A program made the translations under genes and the position numbers. The notes below the pieces were generated by a model that was not told the origin of the DNA, made no database searches, and saw nothing but the letters and a program-made list of their open reading frames with translations. Positions 8,901 through 20,265 of a stretch of 64,000 nucleotides of DNA are shown here, piece after piece. The stretch spans positions 6,448,001 through 6,512,000 of the forward strand of contig OZ017766.1 of the NCBI GenBank assembly GCA_963969345.1, in the 5' to 3' direction. The first letter of the stretch is position 1. Every line of letters begins with the position of its first letter. This DNA comes from Turbatrix aceti (lineage: Eukaryota > Nematoda > Chromadorea > Rhabditida > Panagrolaimidae).

Positions 8901-10539
8901 TTACAAAACACATCCATTTGAATGGACTACCGGAACAATGGGATTAGATGGAACGTAAAAATAATACTGATTATCGACGTTGAATTTGTCATGCTTGTGT
9001 GTCATGTCGATGCATCGTTCTCCGGGAACTTCAGGAATCGGGCAAGCGTAATGCGTTCGGCATCCATAAATCTGGGACTCATTTCCGCCTATTTTTTTGA
9101 CACACAGATCAATTGTGTTGTAGTAATAGTTTGTTGATTTCAAATTCCTGACACTTTTTACCTTTTTGAATTGCTTCAAACGTTTTTCAAAGTTCTGAGT
9201 AATTGTTTTGATGTCTTCTTCCGTCGCCAGGTCGGTGATGTTCAGAATATTCGGCATGTCCACTTTGATGCCACTCGTGTCATTGCCAATGGTCCAGTTG
9301 CGAGCGTGCAGAAGAAATCCGTCATCAAAGTCCAAAACAAGGGGCGCGTAATGTTTCTTGTCAAAGAAGTGCGTCCAGTGCAGCCAGACTGTTTCGACCG
9401 TCGAAGGCTTGTAGACCGACTTTCCGTGGTTTGGCTGGTATTTGACTCCAATGGAACGGTACGTGTTTTCTATGGAAACATCGTTGAAGGCTAACGATGC
9501 ATTGGCAGCCGTGTTGTAACTTCTGTAGTGGAAATAAGCAGTCGCTGGTCGAAGTCGCCACAAGTGAGAAAACTCGGAAAAGTAAGTGTGACTGCGACGG
9601 GGGAGGATGACGTCATCGACGTCGTGAACAATCACAAAATCCGCGGCTTCTCGGTACTTGAAAAAGCAGTCGTTGAGGGCAGAGGATTGGTCGCGGGTGG
9701 GTAACTGAAGTTTGGCGTTGACTTCGTCGAGGTTGGGGATGGCCCAGTATTGCAGGTCAATGATACCGGTTTCGTTGTACATCTGAACTATTGTTTCCAA
9801 TTCGTACTAAAATCCAAACGAAATCAACAAACCCTTAGAAGATCAAAGATGCCCTCCATGCCACTGAGAAAGTAATAACCCTGTCGACCGACGCCAAAAT
9901 GAGCATAAGTCTCGATACTGAACACAACGACCTGCCAATGCTCGGCTAAAAACAAGGGTGCCACGCAGGAGACAACAGGTATTTTTTCTTCAACTGCATA
10001 CCGAAGAGGAAGGAGAATATTTTTGCCCTCAGAAATCGGAGATAACATCAGTGAAAACGTTGTAGGATTTTCAACCGTCTGGCATGTTGCCAGAAAAAGA
10101 TGCAAACTGCACGTAGCAATTGGTAGAAAAGTCGATCGAGGAGCTGTAGTTGTAACGATTTCGCTCGTTGAGTTTTTGGACAAACAGAACCATTTTTGTT
10201 GCACTGGAAATTTTTGATGCGCGTTGAAAAGGATCGCTGCAGAATGATTTGGATAGCTGAAAAAATAAGAAAAATAAACTAAGCCCATTTTCATACGAAA
10301 ACAAAAACTTGCATAGCCGCATGTTTATAATAAGTCACCGAAGCTATAACAATTACGTCCAACTCTGAGCCGTTGATCCAGTGTGGTACGGGTAATTCAG
10401 CAGAAAACATGTCATCATCAGATCGTAATATTTTGTAGACAATCAAAATGGCTGTAGCGCAAAAAAAAATTGCCAAACTGCGAAATGAGAAATATGAGCG
10501 CCCGGCATAGCCGAATAAAGACATCGTTTGCTGCACCAT
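8901..10539 (-). CDS. GT92 (DUF23) family glycosyltransferase, copy 1
   Basis: Three exons (10539-10313, 10256-9833, 9806-8901) encode 518 residues. Intron 1 (56 bp) keeps frame only with a GC donor (GCAAGT). Intron 2 is only 26 bp (GTTTGTTGAT...TTTTAG). Residues 21-38 (SLAIFFCATAILIVYKIL) are a signal anchor, giving a type II Golgi protein. The lumenal domain has the GT92 features CVAPLF, FDLLR, NDCFFKYR and HDVDDVI at about 278-284, the last being the expected DxD metal-binding motif. Many NxT/NxS sites are present. GT92 enzymes transfer galactose to N-glycan core fucose in nematodes; the acceptor here is unknown. A 256-bp stretch is identical to GT92 copy 2. The 3'UTR is cut short by a TTAA foldback. 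Confidence 0.9.
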
Positions 10540-11009
10540 GAATTAAAACAGATATATGAGAGTGAGAGGCAACAAGAGTTAACGAATGCAGCTGTTGTTA
10601 TCAAGTTATTTTATCTGAGTATTCCGGAATTTTTGCTTCGTTAAAAACGGATGTCTATTTCTAAATTGGGATAAATGGGCAAGATAAAAACACCGGTTTA
10701 CTGGTTTTTTACGCGTGTTGTATGTATTTAACGTAACGTTCACTCTTCTAACGTGCATTTGCCCAACTCGCAGATAATTCGAAGAATGATGTCAATTCTG
10801 AAAAAATCAATTTGAGAATTGATTCGATTCGGTTTGGTTTGAATACCCGTTCGGTTACGGTTTTTGAACCTGATATCTGACGACCATTTATGTATAATAT
10901 CGATCCATAACGCTAACACAAAACAGCAGAAATCTAAAAACAGTGAAATTCAGAGACAAAGATTTGGTGAACGCCCCCACAAACAACCAGATATGGTAGA
11001 TCAAATTAC
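10540..11009. other. Spacer upstream of GT92 copy 1, no gene
   Basis: AT-rich, no supported exon. Bases just before the start codon (TGTTTTAATTC) are shared with GT92 copy 2 (TATTTTAATTC), so the duplicated unit included the 5' leader. Confidence 0.45.
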
Positions 11010-11142
11010 TTTTCAGATCAGATCAGGTCATAGACCAGATCAGATCAGATCAGATCACAGAAAATCCAGATCAGATCACTGGTACATCAGATCAGATTGA
11101 AGATAATCCAGATCAGATCATGAGCAAATGATCTGATCTGCC
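11010..11142. repeat. Degenerate GATCA/ATCAG microsatellite
   Basis: Many repeats of CAGATCAGATC with interruptions, ending in the inverted form GATCTGATCTG. It is followed (11200-11480) by a patch with repeated CCGCTC and its inverse GAGCGG. No coding potential is evident. Confidence 0.8.
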
Positions 11143-11639
11143 ATCTCTGCAAACAACAAAACAGCATTGATAAAAAAGCAGGGTTTTCTAATTTGACTTT
11201 TTGTACCACTCGCTCAGCTCCCGCTCTTTCAATTTAATTTTTTTTTCCGCTCTGATCGCGCTCTTTATTTTTTTTCACTCTGTTGCTTGCTCCGCTTCCG
11301 CTCATGAGCAGAGCGGGAGCGGAACGAAAATCGCCAGCGCTTCAAGTAAAATTTCAAAAATTTTAGCCAAATTAGGAGCAAAAGTTCAAATTTAAAGGTC
11401 TTTCGGGTGCTTAGACAAATTTTAGCGACAAATCTACTCGAAAGTGAACAGAAATGATAAAAAATCTGAGCGGAGCGATTTCAGGAGCGGTCAAAATGGC
11501 TGTAGCGCTTGTATGTACATAATGTGTAAAAAAGAGATTGTATGTACATAATGTGTTTTTTATTGCATTATCATAAATTTGTCAACTTTTGCAAAAACAT
11601 AGAGATCCGACATTTTATAGAGGCTACATGCATAGTTCA

Positions 11640-12545
11640 GAAGAGGCAAAAAATTACAAACGATATCCATTAATGTTTATTAAACGTAAAAATAATACTG
11701 ATCCCAGGTGTCGATGCATCGTGCACCTGGCACTTCTGGAATCATGCAAGCATAATGCGTCCTACATCCGTAAATTGGAAACTTGTTCTCACCCATTCTT
11801 TTAACACATGAGTCAATTGTGTGGTATAGTAACAGTTTGTCGATTTCAAATTTCGGATGCTCTCAACTCGTAAATGTTCACAATATTCGGCAAGTCCAAT
11901 TTGACGGTCGCGATCGCATTCGGGAAGCAGCGCAAGTGTGAGAATTGAAAGCGCCGTTTGACACCCGGGCTGGCCACCCTGTCAAACGTAGGCTAAAAAA
12001 AATGTCCAGATTCCGGCTCAGCGTCGCTACCATCAACGCACGCTCACTGCTGACGGATTTTGAAGAGGCCATTCGCAAAACGCTGACGACGTCGTTCTTT
12101 TCTCCCACACTGGCGAAGAACTTCAGGAAATGCTGTCGGATATGGCCATCATCTGCAAGGACGTCGGAAGTCAACGTCAAGAAGACGCAGTGGATGGTAC
12201 AGAAATGGCGGGATCAGCGACCTATCTCCTCCGGACTTCTCCTCAAGGACATCGAGGACGATTTCGAGCTCTCCCTCCACTTTACGCTGGGTCGATTCGC
12301 TCAACTCGGTGTTCAACAAGACGAAAACCAGACCACAGCAACGATGGGAAGAAGAAATCGCGACCAAAACGAATCGAGACATTTACACCTACGTGGACAT
12401 CATTTGTGCCTCCTAACATCTGGTCTAATGATAACTAACCACTGAGTAATGGTGAAATAAATAAATAAATAAATAAATATCATTGCCGATAGTCCAGTTG
12501 ATAGCGTGGATAAGCAATCTGTCATCAAAGTCCAAAATAAAGGGA
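11640..12545 (-). pseudogene. GT92 relic interrupted by a retroelement
   Basis: 11640-11909 matches the 3' end of GT92 exon 3, sharing CGATGCATCGTGCACCTGG with copy 2. 12477-12540 matches the adjoining more upstream part (ATCATTGCCGATAGTCCAG). In intact copy 2 these two pieces are only about 5 bp apart (near 15355). Small indels break the frame in both pieces, and the rest of the gene is missing. The intervening 0.57 kb is a retroelement insertion. Confidence 0.85.
11910..12476 (+). mobile_element. Internally deleted non-LTR retrotransposon
   Basis: The plus strand starts with codons for RLSVATINARSLLT, typical of the beginning of the endonuclease domain of RTE/CR1-like ORFs. It then jumps to EELQEMLSDM and VNVKKTQWM, typical of the segment just after the reverse-transcriptase FADD motif. 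It ends with an (AAATA)n tail at 12455-12477. The central enzyme regions are absent and a frameshift separates the RT pieces, so it is dead. Its base composition is much more GC-rich than its surroundings, and it splits a GT92 relic. Confidence 0.75.
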
Positions 12546-12974
12546 TCAAAAGAATCGACTCTTTTGACTCTTGACTCCGACTCAAAAGAGTCAAAAGTCA
12601 GGGTCAATTTTTCTCCAACATACAACACTGGTTGTAGTGCACTGTTGTAAGAACGGTGTTCAGCGAATGTTTGGTTTGTAAAACCATTATCTTCTAGCCC
12701 GTCAACGTACTGCGAATATTAACAGAAGACTGCGACTTTCTCCGAAAATTCTGGTTTTCTGAAAGTCAAATTTCAATGCCAAAAATAGTTTTCTGTTTTT
12801 TTGTAAATAGTTTTGAGTGTTTCAAAAAAGTCCATAATACATACACATGAACAAATTGTATGAGATCAGCATCAACCGACTGTCCTTGCTGTTACAAAAA
12901 TTTTCACGATCTCACGAGGCAGTTTCTTTACCAAAGAATAGTGTATGTACATGGAACATAGGCGACAAATGCAC

Positions 12975-13110
12975 CCTCCCTAACATCTTGATTATCTTCT
13001 CGCAAGATCTGGATTTGTTTGAAATGTGCAGGGGAAATTTTACAAATGTACTGACGCTGATCTTTTCTTCTTTTTCGCAAAGTTCAATGATGCTTATCGT
13101 TGCTGCCAGT
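12975..13110. repeat. Diverged copy of the intergenic module
   Basis: CATCTTGATTATCTTCTC, then AAATGTGCAGGGG and GTACTGACGCTGATC, align weakly with the modules at 4055-4155 and 5830-5932. No receptor gene follows directly downstream here, so it may mark a lost unit. Confidence 0.45.
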
Positions 13111-13556
13111 GTAAGACGTCACCCTGACTCCGATTCCACTCGACTTTGGAGTTGAAGTCGGAGTCAAAAATTCGGGCGACCCCGAAGTGACTCCGCCGGC
13201 AAATTCAAAAAAAAATAGCGTTGTGCGTCCAAAAAATACAAAATATTTAGTGTCCTACTCTATGCACAATGTTTAATTTTTTTTTGTGTTCTGTGTTGCA
13301 TTTTGCCTTGCCCATTTTTCTACAGTATAAAATTGAAGCAGTAAAACTACTAATTTTTTCCACAACAAAGATGTATGTACAAAAATATAATACAACAAAT
13401 TATGCCGACAAATAAGAAGATACGAAAAGCAGGATTATTTATTACTGCACAATTACTGTATTCAAAAAAAATAGTAAACAACTAATATAAAAATTTTATG
13501 ATTCATTTTTTGCATCGGTGTTTTTAGAAACGGTTCTATCCGATTCTGTCCAGTAT

Positions 13557-14076
13557 TCATTCTGATCCGATTGAAAAGTCATAACTTGACGACGAAATTT
13601 GTAAAACAACAGGCTTTTGGTAGTGCTCGGCGACGAATGGCCGATGGCACGGGTTGAAGGGTACATACTTCTGTGCGTAATGATTTTGTTCAGGGTTCTG
13701 CGAAATTTGCGGATAACGCATTACTGTAGGATTTTTTGTCTGATCCGACACACAAACGTTGGAGGGTTGTTCATTGGTACTCGAAACTGGAGGAGAGATT
13801 CTCTTGGCTTCTTTCATTCGCATTCCTAGCCATAGACACTTTTGAAATCGGCATGAAGCACAATGCCGTCGAGAGGCGATGGTTATGTTGCACTGGTTTC
13901 CGAAGGGACACTTCAGACTGTTCATTCGGCAAAAGTTTCGACGGAAAAACGATTTGCATGGATGACAGGTGAAAACGTTAAAATTGCAACTGAAAGTTAG
14001 GATTTCTTCATATTAAAATATTGAAAACTTACTTATAAGCTCTGTCGCCGCATACTTGACATACCCTTTTTGGCAT
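13557..14076 (-). CDS. Nuclear-receptor DNA-binding-domain-only protein (copy C), truncated tail
   Basis: Exons 14076-14033 and 13989-13557, with a 43-bp intron, encode 158 residues. Both C4 fingers are complete: RVCQVCGDRAYK, CHPCKSFFRRN, CPFGNQCNITIASRRHCASC and RFQKCLWLGM. There is no ligand-binding domain. The tail begins like its paralogues, but a run of four A at 13574-13577 (minus-strand TTTT) shifts frame. The other frame goes on to encode QSDQNEYW, the tail motif kept in copies B and D, and stops at 13496. The conserved end of the tail is therefore lost here, by mutation or sequencing error. The finger region is unaffected, so DNA binding could remain. The gene lies 0.9 kb downstream of GT92 copy 2 on the same strand. 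Confidence 0.83.
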
Positions 14077-14324
14077 CTTTTAAAAATACATATGTCGTAT
14101 GTACAAAAGAGGCAATGATTCCTCGACTTGAATTAAAAGTAGTTTTTAAAAGAAATTTAGAAAGATATTGTCAGTATCTTGTAACATCAACATCTACTAG
14201 TACCGGATTTCCATATTACTTCTAGCTTTCACTTGTTGTCACTTGATTCTATCATTTTTTAAAAGATGACATACATGAAACCTAGCAATACGTGCGGCGG
14301 TACGTATGACCCCCTCATCCTCCT

Positions 14325-14425
14325 GCAAAGATCTTGGTTATCTTTTAAGTTAATCTTACTTAGCTTTGTTCACATTTGCTGAGTGACGGAGATGGACTGA
14401 CCTACTAACTACAATGTATAGATTA
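14325..14425. repeat. Conserved intergenic module, copy 3
   Basis: This contains ATCTTGGTTATCTTTTAAG and GACTGACCTACTAACTAC. It lies about 250 bp upstream of receptor copy C, the same arrangement as for copies A and B. Confidence 0.6.
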
Positions 14426-14984
14426 TCTGTTTTTTTCAATTTAAGTGATAAAAGGAGGATAATTTATAGTTTGACCCAAAATAACGTTGATCAACATTTT
14501 TAACCAAAACTTTAAAACAAAATCAAAAATTTGATACATTAGAACAATTTTTTTGCATTCGGCCACAGGGTTCAAATATATATTATTTTCTGGAATAATA
14601 ACATGACACTTTCCAGGAAATCCTGTTTTTACACCATGCACAAGGTACGCTTTGTACCATTCTTGTCTATACTTCAAAAGAATTCACTTGTTTCTCTTAG
14701 GTCAGAAAGTAAAAGAATTTTTAGTTCTGCAAAAGTTTCAAAAAAGCATGTCAAAGAGATACAAAAATAAGCAAACGCGAAAGAATTTAAAGTTCAAAAA
14801 AAATTTACTGTAAATATCGTATGAGAACTAAATTTATGCACAAGTTTTGTTCCGTATTCGTGAAAAACGTTAGCATTTATTGATATTGCTGAATAGTTTT
14901 TGTGGTTTTTTTGAAGTTTGTAACGACAAGCATTGTTTTTAGTCTAATAACCGCATTTTGTTAAACAAAAAAATAAATATTTAT
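14426..14984. other. Spacer between GT92 copy 2 and the receptor module
   Basis: AT-rich. 14620-14780 resembles the upstream flank of the GT49-like gene (7360-7520). No exon was supported. Confidence 0.4.
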
Positions 14985-16646
14985 TTACAAACGACATCCA
15001 TTTGAACGGATAACAAGCGAAATAGGAGTTGATGGAATGTAGAAATAATACTGATTATCTACGTTGAATTTGACATGATGTTGTTCCGTGTCGATGCATC
15101 GTGCACCTGGCACTTCTGGAATCGGACAAGCGTAATGCGTCCGGCATCCGTAAATTGGAAACTTGTTTCCACCTATTCTTTTAACACATGAGTCAATTGT
15201 GTGGTAGTAATAGTTTGTCGATTTCAAATTTCTGACGCTCTCTACTTTTTTAAACTCTTCGAAACGGCTTTGAAAGTTCTTCGTGATCGTCCTAATGTCA
15301 CGTTCCGTCGCCAAATCGGAAATGTTTACCATATTAGGCAAGTCCAATTTGACGGCACTAATATCATTGCCGATAGTCCAGTTGATAGCGTGGATAAGGA
15401 ATCCGTCATTAAAGTCCAAAATAAAGGGATGATAGTGCTTCCTGTCGTAGTAGTTCGTCCAGTGCAGCCAGACTGTTTCGATCGTCGACGGTCTGTAAAC
15501 CGATTTTCCGGTGCTGCGCTGATTTTTGACTCCGAGGGAACGGTACGCATTCTCCATGGAAGCATTGTTGAAAGCAATAGAAGCATTGATCACTGCGTTG
15601 TAACTTTTGTAGCGAAACCAAGCAGTCGAGGGTCGAAGTCGCCACAAGTGGGAAAATTCGGCAAAGTATGTGGGACTGCGACGCGGCAAAATAATGTCGT
15701 CGACGTCGTGAATGATTACAAAATCTGCGGCTTCTCGGTACTTGAAAAAGCAGTCGTTGAGGGCAGAGGATTGGTCGCGGGTGGGTAACTGAAGTTTGGC
15801 GTTGACTTCGTCGAGGTTGGGGATGGCCCAGTATTGCAGGTCAATGATACCGGTTTCGTTGTACATCTGAACTATTGTTTCCAATTCGTACTAAAATCCA
15901 AACGAAATCAACAAACCCTTAGAAGATCAAAGATGCCCTCCATGCCACTGAGAAAGTAATAACCCTGTCGACCGACGCCAAAGTGAGCATAAGTCTCGAT
16001 GCTGAAGACAATGATCTGCCAGTACTCAGCCAGGTACAGAGGTGCCACACACGAAACAACGGGAATTTTTTTGTGTATCGCATGCCTTAAAGGAAGTGAA
16101 ATGTGTTCAGAAGTTGGCGATAGCGTCAGTGAAAAAGTTGTAGGATTCTCAACTGTCTGGCATGTTGCAAGAAAAAGATGCAAATTACACGTTTCAATCG
16201 GTAGAAAAGCCGATCGAGGAGCTGTAGGTGCAACGAATTCACTAGTGGAGTTTTTGGACAAACAAAACCATTCTTGATTCAGCGTAAGATTTTGATGCGC
16301 TTTGAAGAGAATCGCTGCCGTATTATTTGGATAACTAAAAAATTATAAATAACAAATTTAACACTTTTATTGAAGCAAAAACTTGCAATTTAGAACGGTT
16401 ATAGTACGTCACCGAAGCTATAACAATGACATCTGAATCTGAGCCGTTGATCTGATGTGGTGTCACAGGTGGTGTTGCAGTTGTTGGTGTTGTCATCGAA
16501 AATCCAACAAAAAACACATCATCATCAGAATATAATACCTCGAGGATAATCAAAATGGCTGTAACGCAAAAGCAAATTGCCAGAGTGTGAAATGATAAAA
16601 ACGAGCGTCTGACGTAGCCGTAAAAGGATATTTGATGCGACGCCAT
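14985..16646 (-). CDS. GT92 (DUF23) family glycosyltransferase, copy 2
   Basis: Exons 16646-16387, 16334-15917 and 15890-14985 encode 527 residues. As in copy 1, intron 1 (52 bp) requires a GC donor (GCAAGT) and intron 2 is 26 bp. Residues 21-38 (TLAICFCVTAILIILEVL) form the signal anchor. A Pro/Thr-rich stem segment (about residues 51-64), absent from copy 1, follows. The lumenal domain keeps CVAPLY, FDLLR, NDCFFKYR and HDVDDII at about 287-293, so the metal site is intact. It is a probable Golgi galactosyltransferase-like enzyme; the acceptor is not known. Bases 15727-15982 are identical to copy 1 across the exon 2/3 junction while flanks differ substantially. Confidence 0.9.
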
Positions 16647-17602
16647 GAATTAAAATAGATACAACAGAGACTGAACAAATGTAACTCTTGAAGTTGCTAT
16701 TATCATGTTCATTTATCTGAGTATTCCAAATTGTTACTTTAACATAAACGGATATCACGTTTGCAAAACTGGAAAACTGGATTACTGTTGCACTCATTTA
16801 CGCGCGTTTCTGAAATTTTTTTTTATAAAACGGGATACTAGAGTTATGATTATTGTAAAAAAGGGATCTTGGCGTTGACTTCGTTTGCAAAAAAAATTGA
16901 AACAATGTTTGCCGTGTGAGACATGATTGCTCAAAGAGGATAGATCGTATCGTGTAGTCGGCCGAAGGATTCAAAACAGAATTCTGTATTGAATGTTTCA
17001 AAGCACGTTACCTAAATTACAATAAATGCTGGGGTTGACTAAAAATTGCTTGTTTAGATCACTAACTAAGCACTAAATCTTGATCCAACCATCTGAGCAG
17101 AGGTAACATTTCGTCAACTTTCACATTGAGTCTAATTCATTTTGGTTTTAGACAAACAACAATTCTGCCTGTGACGACTGTTGTGAACGCGTGCGCGTTC
17201 ACGAGTTATCAGCGCTCGATGCGCACGCAACCTATACATCGACAGCGAAAAGGAAACGGTAGCGGCGAAAACGTTTGTTTCTTTCTCAAAGCTTTGGGTA
17301 TACGCTGCTGCTTGCTATTTTCTCTCTTTCTCTCCGACGATGGTATTGACTATCTCGACGAACATGTACAACTGGCATCGGTGACAACAGCAAAATCACT
17401 TATCAGGTTAGTTCTAAAATGAAATTTATATGTTCAAAATTTTTGGAAATCAAAAAATTCCTAAAAATCTCTCCAACATGTTTTTCATGCAAACAAGACT
17501 GACAATTTTTACTCTGAAGGTTCGGTATCGACATACATATTACCGAAAGGAGTCATAAATATAAATAAAACATATAATATAAAATACACAAAATTTTGAA
17601 AA
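16647..17602. other. Spacer with a GC-rich patch, no confirmed gene
   Basis: 17150-17410 is GC-richer than its surroundings and contains a hairpin-like GAACGCGTGCGCGTTC. It ends at a possible donor (CTTATCAG followed by GTTAGT). It could be an orphan first exon or a promoter region; no protein similarity was recognised. Confidence 0.35.
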
Positions 17603-19831
17603 TCAATTAGCCGGTTTCACGCCCATGTTTGTATCAGCAATGCGTCCCTTTTTAACTTTTTGGGATTGGAGCTTTTCGTTATTCTGAGTGTTGTTGACTC
17701 GAAACTTTTCCAGTTCTGTGATTCTGTCTTGTTGCAAATTTGCCACATTAGACTCCACTTCTTTGGCTGAAGATTTGTCTTTTTGCAAATCGGTAGGATC
17801 GGCCGAAATTTGTTCAGCAAAAGTTTGATTTGTATTTGTACTGTTATTTTCTTCGGGCACGTTGACGTACTTCAAGCGAGCAAATACTCCTTTGCCAAAG
17901 TATCTTGTTTTTACGTTCGTCTCAGACACAGTGAGGTTATGGCAGCTTGGAAGTCTGAAACATGTTTTGCTTTGGGGCTGCACAAAACGTCGAAGAGTGC
18001 GGCTCGTGGCCTGGCATTGTTGCTTCTCAAATGTCGACTTTTTGAAGTCAGCCAGTTTTTCTAATGCCTAAAAAGTGTTTGTACGCAAATATTAAAAAAA
18101 ATAGTGTTTACGTCAGTAACGTTTTTTTTGAACATTAAAAAATAGTGATTTCGTTTTTCAATCTGCTCCAAATTAATATTTTCAAAATAATTTTCGAAAG
18201 ACACAGTAGTCGATTTCTTAGATTTTTTTCTGACTGCAAAATCTTGGTGGTCTACAAATTCAGCGGCTGTCATGCGACTTGAGTTCACGTAAAGTACGTG
18301 ATTTACAGTGTGATAAATTTGTCCTGCATCAAAATGTCGATCTGGAACAGCGATATTGTTAGTTACGCCGAGGGTTTCTATTGAAATGGCGACAAGTAGC
18401 CCGTCTCCTTTTTCGTGTGTCACGGAAGCTTTTTTTAGTGTTGTGATGGCATTTTCTTCGCTGGATACGTTAACCGAGGCTTTGACACGTGGAATGTAGA
18501 GACTGGTCGTAAATCGACGGTAGGAGGCCTCCTGACGCAGGAAGACGGCGAGGGGCCGGGACCAGGGACCGGTGAATCTTGGAAGCGGCAGTTCGTAGCC
18601 TTCAGGGAAGATTATGAACTCCGAGCTGAAGCGGTACTTGTTGTAACACAGGTTGACGTTGGCGGTGTGCTCCATCCATCCGGCGTGTTTGCCAAAGATT
18701 GGGTCGTCGTCTGAAATGGGGCAGGATCAACAGTTGTTTTTTTTTCGTTCGCAAACAAACACGAACAAACATTTTGATAATTTTGTTCTATAAATCGAAC
18801 GAATGCGAACATTTTTGACTGTGTTCGCGAAAAAACTCGAACAAATAAATTCAAGAAAAATCTGTGCACGAACGAACACAAAAAGAAAAATTCAAACAAA
18901 CACAAACGAACGCCAAAGTTTATCCAACTTTTGCCAAATCATCCAAATTACAGTCGAAGAAACTCACTTGACACTTCAAAAGCCGGCTCAACAGCAACTA
19001 AGTGTTCATCTTTATATGCAGCGAGCAGATCGACGAGAGCTTTAGGCATAGGATCACTCTCTCTTTCGTGAAAGACAATTCGATCGATTTGAATCTGCAA
19101 CGCAAGTTCGAGGTAGGTCATCATAAACCTGCCATCCGTCGCCGAAGTCAGAGGTTCCGTGTTGCACGCTACGACTTCTCTCATAAAGGCTTTGCTTTGA
19201 TATTCGGGAATCTAAAAGCAGTAGATTTAATTTAATCCAACATAAATCCCAACAAAACAATTACCTCAGCGGCAACGTGAGTTAACGGACTATCAACGAC
19301 TTGGCATAACTTAGATTCACCCCAAGGTGTAGAGCAGTGCATGCGATAAAGGCTAATATCGCATTCTGTATCATTCTTCGATGAATCGACCACAGCCTCC
19401 ACTCTGAAGGATCTTGGCGTAAAAAAAAGTTCCCAACTCGATGATTCATGAATAACAGATTCGTTTAGTGGTTTGTTGGTGAAGAAAAGAAATCCATATC
19501 CCAAAATAATTCTTGTTCTTTGCCTAAAAAATTGTTTCAAAAAATATACAACAGATTTAAAAATTTACGATATTGGATTTGTAAGCAGGACTTTGCCAAC
19601 CGGATAAACTGTGAGTCGATCGAAATCACTTTTTTCGGTATGAAACGTTTTACATGACAAGAAAATGAGAAAAAGCACAGTTAGGAACAAAAGTCGATAC
19701 AGTTGGACGAAAGAATATCTTCTGGCTGCCAACTTTTTCAAGATCTTCACAATAAACCGTAAAAGTTGTGGTAGTTTGAGTTTGGCCAGGTAGTAGCGTA
19801 CAGAAGGTGAAAGAGACTTTTTCTTTTTCAT
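17603..19831 (-). CDS. GT92-like membrane protein, inverted pair left copy, DxD lost
   Basis: Five exons (19831-19569, 19523-19265, 19211-18968, 18710-18112, 18067-17603) encode 609 residues, and every junction is phase-consistent. Residues about 44-60 (LYRLLFLTVLFLIFLSC) are the signal anchor. The GT92 core is recognisable: VVACNTEPL, MMTYLELALQ and NLCYNKYRFSSEFIIF. Where active paralogues have HDVDD this protein has FPEGYE, so the DxD motif is absent and catalysis is doubtful. Exon 5 adds a charged Lys/Gln/Asn-rich C-terminal extension of about 75 residues not present in its mirror partner. Intron 3 (257 bp) is filled with GAACGAAC-type repeats. The gene is an inverted duplicate of 21387-23508, with one 236-bp stretch differing at only two bases. 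Confidence 0.83.
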
Positions 19832-20265
19832 AACTAAAAACAGATAGTCAAGATATCGGGCGACAAAATATCGAAGTCAATGAATATCATTGTAAGTAGC
19901 GAGTTTTTAGATTTTTTTCCACATGCGGAGATAAAGTTCGGGTCGAACAACGTAGTACTCAGTGTTCCAGATTTTCCTACATTTAAACATCATTTAACAA
20001 CAATTCTATTGATTTGTTGTACGTATGTATGTATTCAAGATCTAGCAGAAACGATATTTTCCTTTTTCCTCTTTCCAGTTCTCATGAATTTGACGTGGTC
20101 AAAAGCCTATGAATTACTTGGGGTATTTTCGTTATCTCTTTCATCTCAATGAAATGCATTTCCATGTTCTGCCGCAAGCACAACAAGTTTTTTTGTGTTC
20201 AAAAAATTCGTGCCGTTCAACAAAGATTCAATCTGATTTGCAGCATTCAAAGACATGAATCAGTT

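Noticed and set aside
7896..8913. Mirror-image open frames of about 100 residues
   Set aside because: Both come from the inverted arms of the TTAA-flanked foldback. Identical peptides on opposite strands are explained by the repeat.
17126..17422. 98-residue plus-strand frame
   Set aside because: No family resemblance, no partner exon, and it ends beyond a possible donor. At most part of an untranslated exon.
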